From assembly GCA_905221605.1 (NCBI GenBank), contig CAJNDS010000057.1, forward strand, positions 183,415 to 243,321: DNA of 59,907 nucleotides, given 5' to 3'. Under the pieces are notes generated by a model. It saw nothing but the letters and a program-made list of their open reading frames with translations. It searched no databases and was not told where the DNA came from. Positions within the stretch are counted from its first letter, which is position 1. Each line of letters starts with the position of its first letter. Below are positions 42,851 to 52,951 of this stretch, in pieces. The stretch comes from Symbiodinium natans (taxonomy: Eukaryota; Sar; Dinophyceae; Suessiales; Symbiodiniaceae). The translations under genes were made by a program, and so were the position numbers.

Positions 42851-43694
42851 GCTTAGGGGGGTTTGAGGGATTAAGGGTTTACGGGTTCTGGGCTGAGGGT
42901 TCGCGAGGCATCAATGAAGGGCAGCTTTAAATGGTGAGTTCCCAGATAGGCCGATACAGGCAGCATTCCATGAAGGGCTAACCCCTTGAGATTCCTGTAC
43001 TGCCTGGGAGGTCACGGATTTTCTTGGAATATGGTCTAGTAGGCTTTGTTAGGCTTTTTATGTGGGGCTTCCGCCTTATTGGGGTCCTTATTATATAGGA
43101 AACCCTACTATTGCAATTTTAAGGGTTCAACAACCCCCATATCAAAATGCTGGTCAAGGTTTATGTAGGGAGGATTGTGGCAGCTTTAGAGTTAGGGCTT
43201 AAGGGCTTAGGGAGCTCATAGCGGGTTTTGGGGTGAAGGGAGAGGGGGGGGTTTAGGGTTTAGGGTTTAGGGTTTCGCGCGTAGGGCTTGGGGCTCTGAG
43301 TTGCAAGACTTCAGGGCTTGGGGCTTTCGGCCGAAAAGGGGCCTAAGCCTTTGGGGTTTAGGGTCATATGCAGCTTGCGTTTCGGAATGCTGGGCATTTA
43401 GGGTTTTGGGGCGAAGTGCTCTCCGCAACCAATACGGTGCCGAAAGTCACGGGTCTAGATCTCTCACATTCAGAATTCAGAGGGAACCCCAAACCCTAAG
43501 ACCCTAAGCTCCTAACGCCCTAAACTCCCTGAACCCTTATCCCACAACCCTGTCTAGTCAAGAAGATCCGACTTGCTCAGCGTTGTGGTGCATCGGCGGG
43601 GCTTGTGCCGCCACTCAAATTAAGTCTTGCGTGATGGATTGAAACATTAGCTTCAGCACACAGAACTTGAGTCAGCGAGCTGAACTGACCAGGA

Positions 43695-43945
43695 ACCCTC
43701 AAACCCTAAACCCTAAACCCTAAACCCTAAACCCTAAGCCATGGGATGACCGTTTTCTACTGTCCTTGGAAAATGGAAGATTACCGGGGTGGAACGTGGC
43801 TCCTATTCTGCCATGCGACGGGCCACCGCTATTGTTCATAGAGAATCATGATTTCAAGGTTTAGGGTTTAGGGTTTAGGGTTTAGGGTCTAGGGTCTAGG
43901 GTCTAGGGTTTAGGGTTTTGGGTTTAGGGTTTAGGGTTTGGGGCT
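43695..43945. repeat. CCCTAAA array, then TTTAGGG array
   Basis: Six units at 43695-43738. The array at 43858-43945 has three consecutive GGGTCTA units. Confidence 0.9.
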
Positions 43946-44479
43946 TAGGAGCACAGCAGCTTTCGATCCTTTCAAACGACTTCACTGAATGCTAATGTTC
44001 AGTCACGGCAGGCAACCATCGGACAAAATGTTCTTAGAAGGCGGCCCCTACACCCAGAAACTTAAACCCTCAAACTTAAACCCGGCCGCCCCCTTTTGAG
44101 GGGTCCCTTGACCTCACCTGCCATTCTTGCCCAAGACTTTCAGGAAAACTGTCGGCGGGAGCCGTCAAAAGTGGTAAACAGGCGGAGACGCGTGGGCTTT
44201 TTGGGGGTTCTCTAGAGATGTTGGGCTAAACCCCTACGCCCAAAACCCTAAACCCTAGACCCTGAATCCACCTGTAATGCAGGCTTAGGATCAAGGGCTT
44301 TTCAGGCTTAGGATCGGAAGGGCTCTGGATTGATTGTCCTTCAAAACTGTCGGTCGCTGCTTCGAGGGTCCTTCCTGTCGCGACGTTGCATTGGAGTTTG
44401 GGGTTTAAGGTTCGGGGCAAGGGTTTAGGAGACATACGTTTGAGATCTTTGAGATCTTGATTTTTGAGATGCCAGCCCA

Positions 44480-44498
44480 GGCAAGCTACCTGCTTGCC
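44480..44498. other. perfect 7-bp hairpin at the stop of the secreted-protein gene
   Basis: GGCAAGC and GCTTGCC flank a 5-base loop that contains the TAG stop of the gene. The same bases read CAG|GTAGCT on the minus strand, which resembles a splice donor. Confidence 0.5.
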
Positions 44499-45118
44499 AC
44501 AGCTGCTGGCTCTACCTCTGAGCAAGGGCCGCTGCTCAATGCCCACATCTCCCAATAATTACTATACATACAATTTGTTGCATTCCATCTAACTTTTGTT
44601 GCAGAACCAACACAGTCAGCTGAGTTCTCAAAAACGTAGTCCACAATCTGTCCATCCTCACACAAGGAGATCCAGCCGTAGGAAGAAGAGTGGTCTCCAT
44701 GGCAGTAGTCAAGCATGAAGAACGTTTTGCTGGAGATGTTGGAACAGCTTCCATCGTCAAACACGGTCTCGAAAAACATGTCCTTTGACAGGATCTTCCA
44801 CTTTTTGTACATGAACCCGTCAAGGATCTCATTCTTGGCTTTGATGCACACATCTGGGTCCTCCGTTTTGCTCTCTATTGGTGGCGGCCCCGAACATGCA
44901 TCATCGGATCCATAGTCCTCAAACACAATTCTCCCGTGGCTTATCACAACTTTGCGCCACTGATTGTTTGGGTCCTGGTGGCAGATATCTAACGGGGATT
45001 CCAGCTTTTCCACATGCTTTGGCCCGCTGCAGCTGCTGTCGGTGTACCACTCTTCAACGGCGAACTGCCCAGCACGCACAGACGCAACCCACGCCAAAAC
45101 TGACCAACTTCCAAACAT
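44486..45118 (-). CDS. predicted secreted ten-cysteine protein
   Basis: 210 residues from an ATG at 45116-45118 to a TAG. The N-terminus (MFGSWSVLAWVASVRAG) is a likely signal peptide with cleavage near residue 17. The mature part has ten cysteines: 30, 46, 75, 91, 125, 139, 153, 169, 183 and 199. Many intervals are 14 or 16 residues. A module of the form acidic/aromatic-D-x-x-C-S-G, then about 14-16 residues to a second Cys, recurs about four times (YTDSSCSG, YGSDDACSG, FDDGSCSN, ENSADCVG). The residues between are mixed and globular in character, unlike the repeat-driven frames elsewhere. I do not recognise the family; disulphide-linked extracellular repeats are inferred. The stop lies in a splice-donor-like context, so a further exon is possible. 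The gene sits in a telomere-repeat-free island between arrays at 43945 and 45155. Confidence 0.72.
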   Translation of the reverse strand: MFGSWSVLAWVASVRAGQFAVEEWYTDSSCSGPKHVEKLESPLDICHQDPNNQWRKVVISHGRIVFEDYGSDDACSGPPPIESKTEDPDVCIKAKNEILDGFMYKKWKILSKDMFFETVFDDGSCSNISSKTFFMLDYCHGDHSSSYGWISLCEDGQIVDYVFENSADCVGSATKVRWNATNCMYSNYWEMWALSSGPCSEVEPAAVASR

Positions 45119-45154
45119 GAGGGCTGAATGGACAAGGAATTCAAGAAGCCCCCC

Positions 45155-45205
45155 TAAGCCCTAAACCCTAAACCCGAAACCCTAAACCCTAAACCCTGAA
45201 CCCTC
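45155..45205 (-). repeat. CCCTAAA array upstream of the secreted-protein gene
   Basis: Six CCCTAAA-type units about 40 bp upstream (minus-strand sense) of the start codon, so any promoter is either in those 40 bp, in the array or beyond it. Confidence 0.88.
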
Positions 45206-45554
45206 CTTGCTGTGCTTACGAGGACGACTTTTTGGGCCGAAACCACGGCACTTGCTCCTCGCAAATTAGCTTCCCCTCACCCCCAGAACAGCCTTTGGGG
45301 TTTGGGCTTGGGAGGGCCTTAGGCCTCGTCTCTATTGAGGCGGGGAAGGTCGGATAGCGGGGCCGAACATAGGGGCCTTGAACAAAGGGGTCTTGGGGGC
45401 CTATTAATGTATACTCAGGAGTACTATCCGTAATTATTGTGGCAAGGCTGCTTGTTTTTTCCTGCGGGTGTTCTTGTTGCTGTGGCTGTCTTCGTGGGTA
45501 TTGTGGAGGGGGGTGGAGGGGGGAGGGGAGGGGGCGCGTGTTGCAATGACTTCC

Positions 45555-45870
45555 TGAACCCTAAAACCCTAAAACCCTAAAACCCTAAAACCCTGCAACC
45601 CTAAAACCCTACAACCCTACAACCCTAGAACCGAAATCTCAAACCCCCAAAAAAGCCTAAACCCCAAAACCCGAAAACCCCCAAAACCCTGAACCCCTCT
45701 TCTAAACCCCTGAACCCTAAGCCTGAGGTCTCAAGGCAAAAAACCTGAACCCCTAAACCCTGAACCCTAAACCCTAAACCCTAAACCCCTAAACCCTAAA
45801 CCCTAAACCCTGAACCTAAACCCTAAACCCTGAACCCTAAACCCTAAACCCTAAACCCTGAGGTCTCAAA
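45555..45870 (-). repeat. CCCTAAAA and CCCTAAA/CCCTGAA tracts
   Basis: CCCTAAAA octamers at 45555-45620 and mixed heptamers at 45740-45870. The word CTGAGGTCTCAA(A/G) occurs at both ends of the second tract. Confidence 0.88.
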
Positions 45871-45959
45871 ACCAAAGTCTGCCTTCGTCGGCTAAGTGGC
45901 ATGTCGGCTCACTGCTTCTGCACCTAGGCGAAGAAATTTTCGGGTTGAGGGCTTCGGGC

Positions 45960-46306
45960 TTAAGGCTTAGGGTTTAGGGTTTTGGGCTTAGGGCTTAGGG
46001 CTTAGGGCTTAGGGTTTAGGGTTTAGGGTTTAGGGCTTAGGGTCTAGGGTTTGGGGTTTAGGGCTTAGGGTTTTTTTAAGCCCGAAGCCCTATAGGGTTT
46101 TGGGGCTTAGGGCTTCGGGTTTAGGGCTTAGGGTTTCGGGTTTAGGGATTCGGGTTTAAGGTTTAGTGTTTAGGGCTTAGGACTTAGAGCTTAGGGTTTC
46201 GGGTTTAGGGTTTCGGGGTTTAGGGGTTTAGGGGTTTAGGGTTTTGGGGTTTTAGGGTTTTAGGGTTTCAGGGTTTTAGGGTTTTAGGGTTTTAGGGTTT
46301 GAGGGT
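45960..46306 (+). repeat. CTTAGGG/TTTAGGG/TTTTAGGG tract
   Basis: A 350-bp tract of changing variants, moving from CTTAGGG heptamers to TTTTAGGG octamers. Confidence 0.9.
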
Positions 46307-46441
46307 TTTAGGCTTTTAGGCTTTTAGGCTTTTAGGCTTTTAGGCTTTTAGGCTTTTAGGCTTTTAGGCTTTTAGGCTTTTAGGCTTTTAGGCGTTTAGG
46401 CTTTTAGGCTTTTAGGCTTTTAGGCTTTTAGGCTTTTCGGC
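46307..46441 (+). repeat. TTTTAGGC 8-mer array
   Basis: About 17 tandem TTTTAGGC octamers with two single-base variants. The unit has lost the GGG of the telomere repeat yet is strictly regular. Confidence 0.95.
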
Positions 46442-46604
46442 TTTTAGGGTTTTAGGGTTCAGGGCTGAGGGTGTACAGGTTTCATCATTTCGGGCGTAGG
46501 GACTCCGCCTGTCGGCTAGTACCAGACCAAAGCCAAACATAAGACCTGCAGAAGATGAGCCCTCCACTCCCTCAAAAGCCCCAAAACCTTACCCCTTGCT
46601 ACCC

Positions 46605-47035
46605 GCCCCTAAAACCCTAAACCCTAAACCCTAAACCCCAAAACCCTAAACCCTAAAACCCTAAACCCTAAAACCCTAAAACCCTAAACCCTAAACCCGA
46701 AAGTCGCAGCCACAACAGCTTCAGTCTGAAACCTTGCTTGAGCTGCAAATCCCTGAGCCCGAATCGAGTCCCAAATCCAGAAGTGGGCCCTTCGTTCCCT
46801 TTGTTAGGGTTGGTTGTCCTTTATGCAATCCCCTTGGAACCAAAAAGGGTTGCCCTAAAACCAGAAACCGTGCACCCCGAAGCCCTTAAGACCCAAAAAT
46901 CCTGAACTCTAATTAAGCCTCAAACCCTAAACCCTAAACCCCAAAGCCTAAACCCCAAACCCTAAACCCCAAACCCTAAACCCCAAACCCCAAACCCTAA
47001 ACCCTAAACCCCAAACCCCTAAACCCCAAACCCCT
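46605..47035 (-). repeat. CCCTAAA/CCCTAAAA and CCCCAAACCCTAAA arrays
   Basis: 46605-46700 mixes 7- and 8-mers. 46918-47035 is a 14-bp alternation of CCCCAAA and CCCTAAA. Confidence 0.9.
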
Positions 47036-47129
47036 GCGCGAGAACAGGCGTCCAGCCTTGCAACGGGGCTTGCGGCTGAAGAAGGAGCCACCGGCTCGCG
47101 CCTTCCAGTCTTGAAGGGCTTGGTAGGTT

Positions 47130-47612
47130 CTACTCCTAAACCCTAAACCCTAAACCCTAAACCCGTTTGCCCCTAAACCCTGTGGTTTAGGGTTCCGGGT
47201 TTAGGGTTTAGGGTTTATAAGAGTTTATCCACCCGTACGAGGCCAGGACACCAATGAGTTAAGCTGGGTGTGGATTCGGGTCTTGGGACGAGGCGCGAGG
47301 AGTCGGGGAAACCAGCCCGAGACGGCTGAGGCCTCTCAAAGCCTCAGACCCCAAACCCTAAACCCTAAACCCTAAACCCCAAACCCTAAACCCTAAAGGC
47401 CCTAGACACTGAGCTCCCAAAGGTTCATGTGTGTGGGGGTTGCAAGCGGGGCAACAAGCCCTGGGCTCTCCATGCTCAGGGTGCGCGGACTCGCGACAAC
47501 CCAAAAACCCTAAACCCTAAACCCTGATCCCTAAACCCCAAACCCTAAACCCTAAACCCCAAACCCTAAGCCCTAAACCCCAGACCCTGAACCCTAAACC
47601 CTAAACCCTAAC
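47130..47612. repeat. CCCTAAA clusters with one short TTTAGGG cluster
   Basis: CCCTAAA at 47130-47165, 47350-47400 and 47505-47612; TTTAGGG at 47185-47220. Confidence 0.87.
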
Positions 47613-47689
47613 CCAAAAAGCCCCAAAAGCCAGAGGCACGGAAGCTGCCTGCAGGATGAGGAAGGCCACCAGAACGCCCAGAGCCGCCT

Positions 47690-47924
47690 TACTTGGAGGT
47701 TCATGGTACTTATGAACCAATTGTAACTGTACTTATACGGTTGAGGGTTTAGGGTTTAGGGTTCAGGATTAAGGGTTCAGGGTTTAGGGTTTAGGGTCTA
47801 GGGTTTAGGGTTTAAAGTTTAGGGTTTAGGGTACTTAAATAACCATACCGGGCACTTAGGGGGCTTATAAGTGGGTTATAAGTACAGTTATAGTTGGTTA
47901 AAAAGCGCCATGATCCTCCAAGTA
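47690..47924. mobile_element. 235-bp inverted-repeat element containing telomere repeats (copy 2)
   Basis: The termini TACTTGGAGGTTCATGG (from 47690) and the complement of TACTTGGAGGATCATGG (to 47924) are inverted. The match continues inward through AACCAA(T/C)T(G/A)TAACTGTACTTATA for about 46 bp. Between the arms are about 90 bp of TTTAGGG-type units (47742-47831) and an ACTTATAAGCCCCCTAAGTGCC segment shared with 23102-23253. Non-coding; MITE-like. Confidence 0.8.
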
Positions 47925-48034
47925 GGGAAGTGGGGGGGGGGCCGAAACTTCTTAAAGCGTGCGAGGCTAGGACCAGAGGCTTTTGCAGTTTAGGATCTTT
48001 AAGGTTTGGGGTTTAATTCAGGATTAAGGGTTCA

Positions 48035-48170
48035 GGATTAACGGTTCAGGGTTTAGGGTTTAGGGTTTAGGGTTAGGGTTTAGGGTTTAGGGTTAGGGTT
48101 TAGGGTTTAGGGTTTAGGGTTTAGGGTTTAGGGTTTAGGGTTTAGGGTTTAGGGTTTAGGGTTTAGGGCT
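48035..48170 (+). repeat. TTTAGGG array
   Basis: About 18 units, two shortened to TTAGGG. Confidence 0.93.
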
Positions 48171-48428
48171 TGGAGTGCAGAACAAATGAGATTCGCACGA
48201 ATCCTCCATGAGCCTGGCCCTAAACCCGAAACACTCCTATCTCCGAACTCTCCGCAACCCTAAACCCTAAAAACCCGACACCATCCCCAAAATGAACCCC
48301 GCCGCTAACCCCTAAAGTTGTCCTTTTTGTAAACCCTGAACCGCAGCTTCAGGTCTGGCGTGCCAATGCTTGCCAGGTTTTATGATGGTTTTTGGTTTAG
48401 GGTTTAAAGGGTTTGGGGTACAGACTAA

Positions 48429-48561
48429 CTTACTGTTGGTTACAAACTGTCGGTGAGTGGGGAATGAGGGAATGAGGTACCGTATATCCCCCTGTATATA
48501 CTCTTTAAGGGATTATCTTCATTCCCTACTAAGCAACAGTTCCCTACCAACCAACAGTAAG
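48429..48561. mobile_element. 133-bp MITE with CTAA target duplication
   Basis: The perfect inverted termini CTTACTGTTGGTT extend with mismatches and small gaps to about 45 bp per arm (ACTGT...AGT(G/A)GGGAATGA). CTAA flanks both ends directly (48425-48428 and 48562-48565). A weakly similar half is at about 38608-38660. Confidence 0.78.
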
Positions 48562-48639
48562 CTAAGGCCCCAAAGGCTTCCCGACCTGCCTTCGATGTGT
48601 GGGGGGTTTGGGGCTTGGAGGTTGGGATTTAGGGTTTAC

Positions 48640-48850
48640 GATTTAGGGTTTAGGGTTTAGGGTTTAGAGTTTAGGGATGTAGGGTTCAGGGTTTGGGGTT
48701 TCGGTTTAGGGTTTAAGGGTTCAGGGATTCTTCCGAAGACCCCGTTTGAACCCCCCTAAACCCTAAACCCTAAACCCTGCATCCTAAGCCCTAAACCCAA
48801 AACTCTAAACCCTAAGCCCTAAGCCCTAAACCCTAAACCCTAAACCCAAG
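48640..48850. repeat. TTTAGGG tract, then CCCTAAA tract
   Basis: G-strand words at 48640-48722 and C-strand words at 48755-48850, with a convergent, fusion-like order and 30 bp between. Confidence 0.87.
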
Positions 48851-48929
48851 AAGAAGTCCGGGCTGTCTGAGGAGGGCTCCACAAGCGCCATCGCCGCCTT
48901 TCGTGGTTCAGAGTGGAAGCTTTAACTTT

Positions 48930-49208
48930 AGGTTTTAGGGTTTAGGGTTTAGGGTTTAGGGTTACGGGTCTAGGGTTTACGGTTTAGGATTTAGGGTCCA
49001 AGCCCTAAACGTACAAACTTGGACCACCCACGTCTTGCACGCCACGGGCCCCTTTCCGTTCACCCACCCCACGGGCCCCGAAAGATAAAGCAAAAAGAAC
49101 TGGCAAGTCGAAATCGGGCTTAGGATTCAGGGTTCAGGGTTCAGGGTTCAGGGTTTGGGGTTTAGCGTTTCAGTTTTGAGGTTTAGGGTTTGGGGTTTGG
49201 GGTTTAGG
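48930..49208 (+). repeat. degenerate TTTAGGG, TTCAGGG and TTTGGGG tracts
   Basis: Clusters at 48930-49000 and 49125-49208 around a 120-bp spacer. Confidence 0.83.
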
Positions 49209-49776
49209 ACGCCTCCCGCCCACAGCACCCCAAGGCCGAAGTCAACCCTAGACCCCCCACCGCTCTCGTGCAAAAAAATCCCAAAACATATCCCCAGACC
49301 CCAAGGTCCCTCCCTATCTTGGGGGTGTGCCAAGAAAATGAGATTCGACAACCGTAAACCCTAAACCGCCCCCTTATCCCAATACTCAGTGACCGCCAGC
49401 TGTGAAACCAACAAACAAACACACCCAAAATCCTAATTCCGAAAACCTTGACGGGACTCGGGTGAAGGGTTTCCCTTATCCCCAATCCCTGAAGCCCCTA
49501 AATGCTGAATCCGTGAAGGCATTAAATGCTAAAATCGTAGCCATACATCCAAACAAAACTCTATTCAGCCGCAACCGTTTAGGGCCGGGGTTGCCCAAAA
49601 GAAACCCAAACCTAAACTCTACTTCCCTCACAACCATCATCGAAAACATCAAGGGAAAATTTAAAAAAATAAAATAACAACCTTCAACATGCCCTTGGGC
49701 TTCACCAAAGGAGAAACAACAGAATTCCTAAGGTAACTATAGACCTCAAAGCCTTAAGACCCGAACGCCTTACGAC

Positions 49777-49890
49777 CCCTAAACCCTAAACCCTAAACCC
49801 TAAACCCTAAACCCTGAACCCTAAACCCTAAACCCTAAACCCTAAACCCTAAGCCCTAAGCCCTAAGCCCAAACCCTAAACCCTAGACCC
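49777..49890 (-). repeat. CCCTAAA array
   Basis: About 15 units, ending with CCCTAAG variants. Confidence 0.92.
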
Positions 49891-50014
49891 AAGTAAGCCC
49901 CGCGCCGCCACGGCAAAGAGGGGATGCCGCGGCTCGATGCGGGCCAGGAGGTCGAGGGGCTCCAGGCGGGACGACTGCCCAAATCCCGGGTACTGTCCAC
50001 TTAGAGTTTAAGAT

Positions 50015-50110
50015 TTGGGGTTTAGGGTTTAGGGTTTAGGGTTTGGGGTTTGGGGTTTGGGGTTTGGGGTTTGGGGTTTGGGGTTTGGGGTTTAAGGTTT
50101 GGAGTTTGAG
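50015..50110 (+). repeat. TTTGGGG-homogenised array
   Basis: Four TTTAGGG units lead into about seven consecutive TTTGGGG units. Confidence 0.92.
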
Positions 50111-50379
50111 GCATACACTTCAGGGCTGGCGGCGTAGGGTGGGGATGAGGTTGAAGGCTTAGTACACTCTGCGTACGGGTAGTGTTTGTTTACTTGTCAC
50201 AGGGCCCCTAAGCTGGAAAATCCAAGTTCCAAGATTTACCTACTTGCTGAGTTCCCTGGACGCTCAAGAAAGGATGGAAGGCCCGACCTTTCAAGGGTGG
50301 CGCAAAACAAACGGACAAAACTGCAACACTCGAGCTACATGTGAAGCTGCGTCCGACACCTGGTTTCGGGGTCGATGGC

Positions 50380-51050
50380 TTAGGGTTTAGGGTTTAGGGT
50401 TTAAAGTTTGGGGTATTCGGGTTTAGGGTTTAGGGTTTTACAGACAAGGCCTCAGGGTTCCTAAAGTACGCAGAGGCAACGGCAAGAATCAAAAACGCAA
50501 AGAAACACCTAAAACCCAAAAAACCGACAAAGGGGCCCTCAACCCCCAAACCCTCAAACCCCAAAACACACACCCTAAACACCAAAAAACACACTTCAAC
50601 CCAAAAAACCTAAACCCAAAACGAAGCAAAAACAAAGCTAAATCCAACAAAACATAAACCTCCCCTAAGCCCTGAACTCAAAAAAAACACTAGCACTCAA
50701 ACCTAAACCCCAATCTAGAAAAACAAAAACTCGACCCCAAACCTCGAAAATAGAAAGTCTGAACCCTAAACCCTAAACCACCCCGTAAACCCCCTAAACC
50801 CCGTGAACCCCCTAAACCCTGACCCCCAAAGCCTCCACTTGGCGAATATGCAGCTGCGCAGGGTCAGAGCTGCCACCAGCCGCCATGGCGGAGGGCAGCA
50901 CCTCCTCTTGTTTCCTATTCGGATTTTAGGGTCGGGTTTTGGGGTTTAGGGTTTAGGGTTTAGGGTTTAGGGTTTGGGGTTTAGAGTTGCGGGTTTCGGG
51001 TTTCGGGTTTAAGGGTTTAGGGGGTTACGGGGTTAGGGGGTTAGAAGGTT
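50380..51050. repeat. TTTAGGG, CCCTAAA and TTTAGGG clusters
   Basis: G-strand words at 50380-50440, an A/C-rich telomere-like degenerate region at 50500-50830, and G-strand words at 50935-51050. Confidence 0.82.
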
Positions 51051-51423
51051 TGGGCTCTTCGCGTCAAAGGTGAGAGTCTTTGCCTAGCTCCACAAGGGGA
51101 TCCTGAGGGCTTCTGATTGATCAGATTTGAGCCCAAACTGCGTCATTCTTGGGGTACTGCTTAAATCATTATCATTTTTGCTTCTTATTGGGTTTAAGTA
51201 TTCATAAAAATACAAGTAATTTCAACAATGACCCAGCAAGTCATGAATTATGGGCCTGAAGGGAGCAGAGGGGGAGGCGCTGGCAGAGGGATCGTATCTC
51301 TCAGCTTCAGCTGCTCCTTGAGACTATCAACCACGACATGGCCCACGCAACATGGGAACGGGTTTCAGATCAGCAGCGAAAATTAGAACGCCCACATCTC
51401 ATGCAAGTACGCCGGCCAGGACC

Positions 51424-51475
51424 TTACCCTAAACCCTGAACCGAAAACCCTAAACCCCAAACCCTACACCCCAAA
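51424..51475 (-). repeat. last CCCTAAA tract of the window
   Basis: Degenerate CCCTAAA/CCCTGAA words. No telomere-like array occurs between here and 59907. Confidence 0.82.
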
Positions 51476-51893
51476 TCACCATCTTGACAACGGGCGATGC
51501 TCTCGCACTCTTGCACCTTTGGACGCAGGCTTTAGGTCTTAGGCCCGGTCTTTTTTTAATGCGGACGCCCCTTTACCACATCAGCAGCACAGTGGGCCGG
51601 TCTATTGCGACGAGGTGAGACGATCGAGCTACTTGGAGGAGCAACACAGCAAACAAAACAAAACACCACACCCACAAGAAAGCAAAGCAACCACAATCGA
51701 ATGATACGGTGAAACGGCCCTCTCTCAGAACACGAAGAGGTCGTGGTAGACCAGTAGTGGCAGAATTCGTGCCGTGTTGAAAGAGCACAGAGTGCGGTTC
51801 GCAAAGTGCGAACTATTTGCCAGATCAAAACCACCTTTCATGCTAATCCGGTTGTCCCCCTCGCCCAGGTCCTTCTTGTTCCTGCAGTACCCG

Positions 51894-52830
51894 TTACTGC
51901 CAAGCGATTTGGTTGTCGCCTCGGTGGGAGGCACGCGATGCCGATGCCACAACAGACGCTGGTCGGCGCGCTTTCCTGGGCGAGGTGTCGGACGCCACCT
52001 CACTCCGGGAGGGGTGAGTGCTCGGGCGCGAGGTGTCGGACGCCACCTCCCCGGCAGAGAGTGTGGCACCGCTAGGCTCATCCGTGAGTTCCCACTTTTC
52101 AGGCCCCCATGATGGGGGTGTCACAACCTTGCCGTTGCCCGGCTTCTGGTTGAAATACAGCTTAGACCAAGCGCCATTGAAGGGGCTTTTATTCTTATTT
52201 GCGCCCACAGCGAGGCCTTTGTGAGATGCCCAATGTGCCGTTACGGCATCGTACCACTCCCTTTGTCTTTTGAGGGGGGGCCTTTTGCTGGGAAAAAGGA
52301 CATAGCTTTGCCAATGCGCGCTGTCCATGGAAGGGAACTGGAACGGCACACACAGATCCACTTCTCGCAGGGTGGCCAGGTTAGTGGTTTCGAGCTCTGA
52401 GAAGCGCCAGTTATGGACTTGTAGTGCAGTAACTTGGCAGTCTTCCTCCGAAGAGCTGCTGCGCACCTCTTCCATGGGCTGAGCCTCTCCCCAGTCAGCA
52501 GGGGCTCCAGGGCCGGACGCAATTGCAAGGCAGTGCAACGGGGGGACCTGTCGGAAAGAGACATTGGACCTCGTCTTGCAGTCCGGCCATTCAAGGTTAA
52601 AGGTCCCAAAAGTGTTCGAGGTCCTGGCTTGCAACGCATGCTGCGAGTGCATAGCGCACAGCCTCAAGGAAGTTGAGCGGGGCGGTAGTCGGGTCCAATG
52701 CATGATATCGTCGGTGCCCTAAGGCTTGCCACGCATTAAGCTTCACCCTGATGTAGGCATTAATCTTGGGGTTCTGCGCAACCCTAGCTGCTTCCAAGGG
52801 CGAGGACTGTGCCGCTTTGCCCATTCTCGT
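51894..52830 (-). pseudogene. broken coding region of unknown family
   Basis: Two minus-strand frames that look protein-like follow one another: 52824-52597 (with INAYIRVKLNAWQALGHRRY) and 52703-51894 (with REWYDAVTAHWASHKGLAVG and NQKPGNGK). A shift in frame occurs near 52600-52630. The C-terminal end of the second frame is Arg/Ser/Thr-rich with a duplicated SEVASDTS motif. It lies directly downstream of the copia integrase relic, so it could be part of that element or another insertion. I do not recognise the product. Confidence 0.45.
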
Positions 52831-52951
52831 AGACTCGCTTGGGGGACTTGACCTTGAATAACAGGCCGCCCTTGATCATCCAACCTGCACGTCGCCCTCC
52901 CAGCCAACAGTGCTACTGCAGCTGCTGGTGGCACATTTAACTGCAAGTCAG

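Larger units (their letters stand above)
33676..51540. other. telomere-repeat/spacer mosaic, right block
   Basis: Continuation of the mosaic up to the last array near 51475. Unique spacers longer than 300 bp (about 34300-34650, 35430-35830, 36030-36270, 37040-37600, 43280-43690, 43950-45150, 49210-49775, 51060-51420) were read on both strands. Only the secreted-protein gene at 44486-45118 is convincing. Confidence 0.8.
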
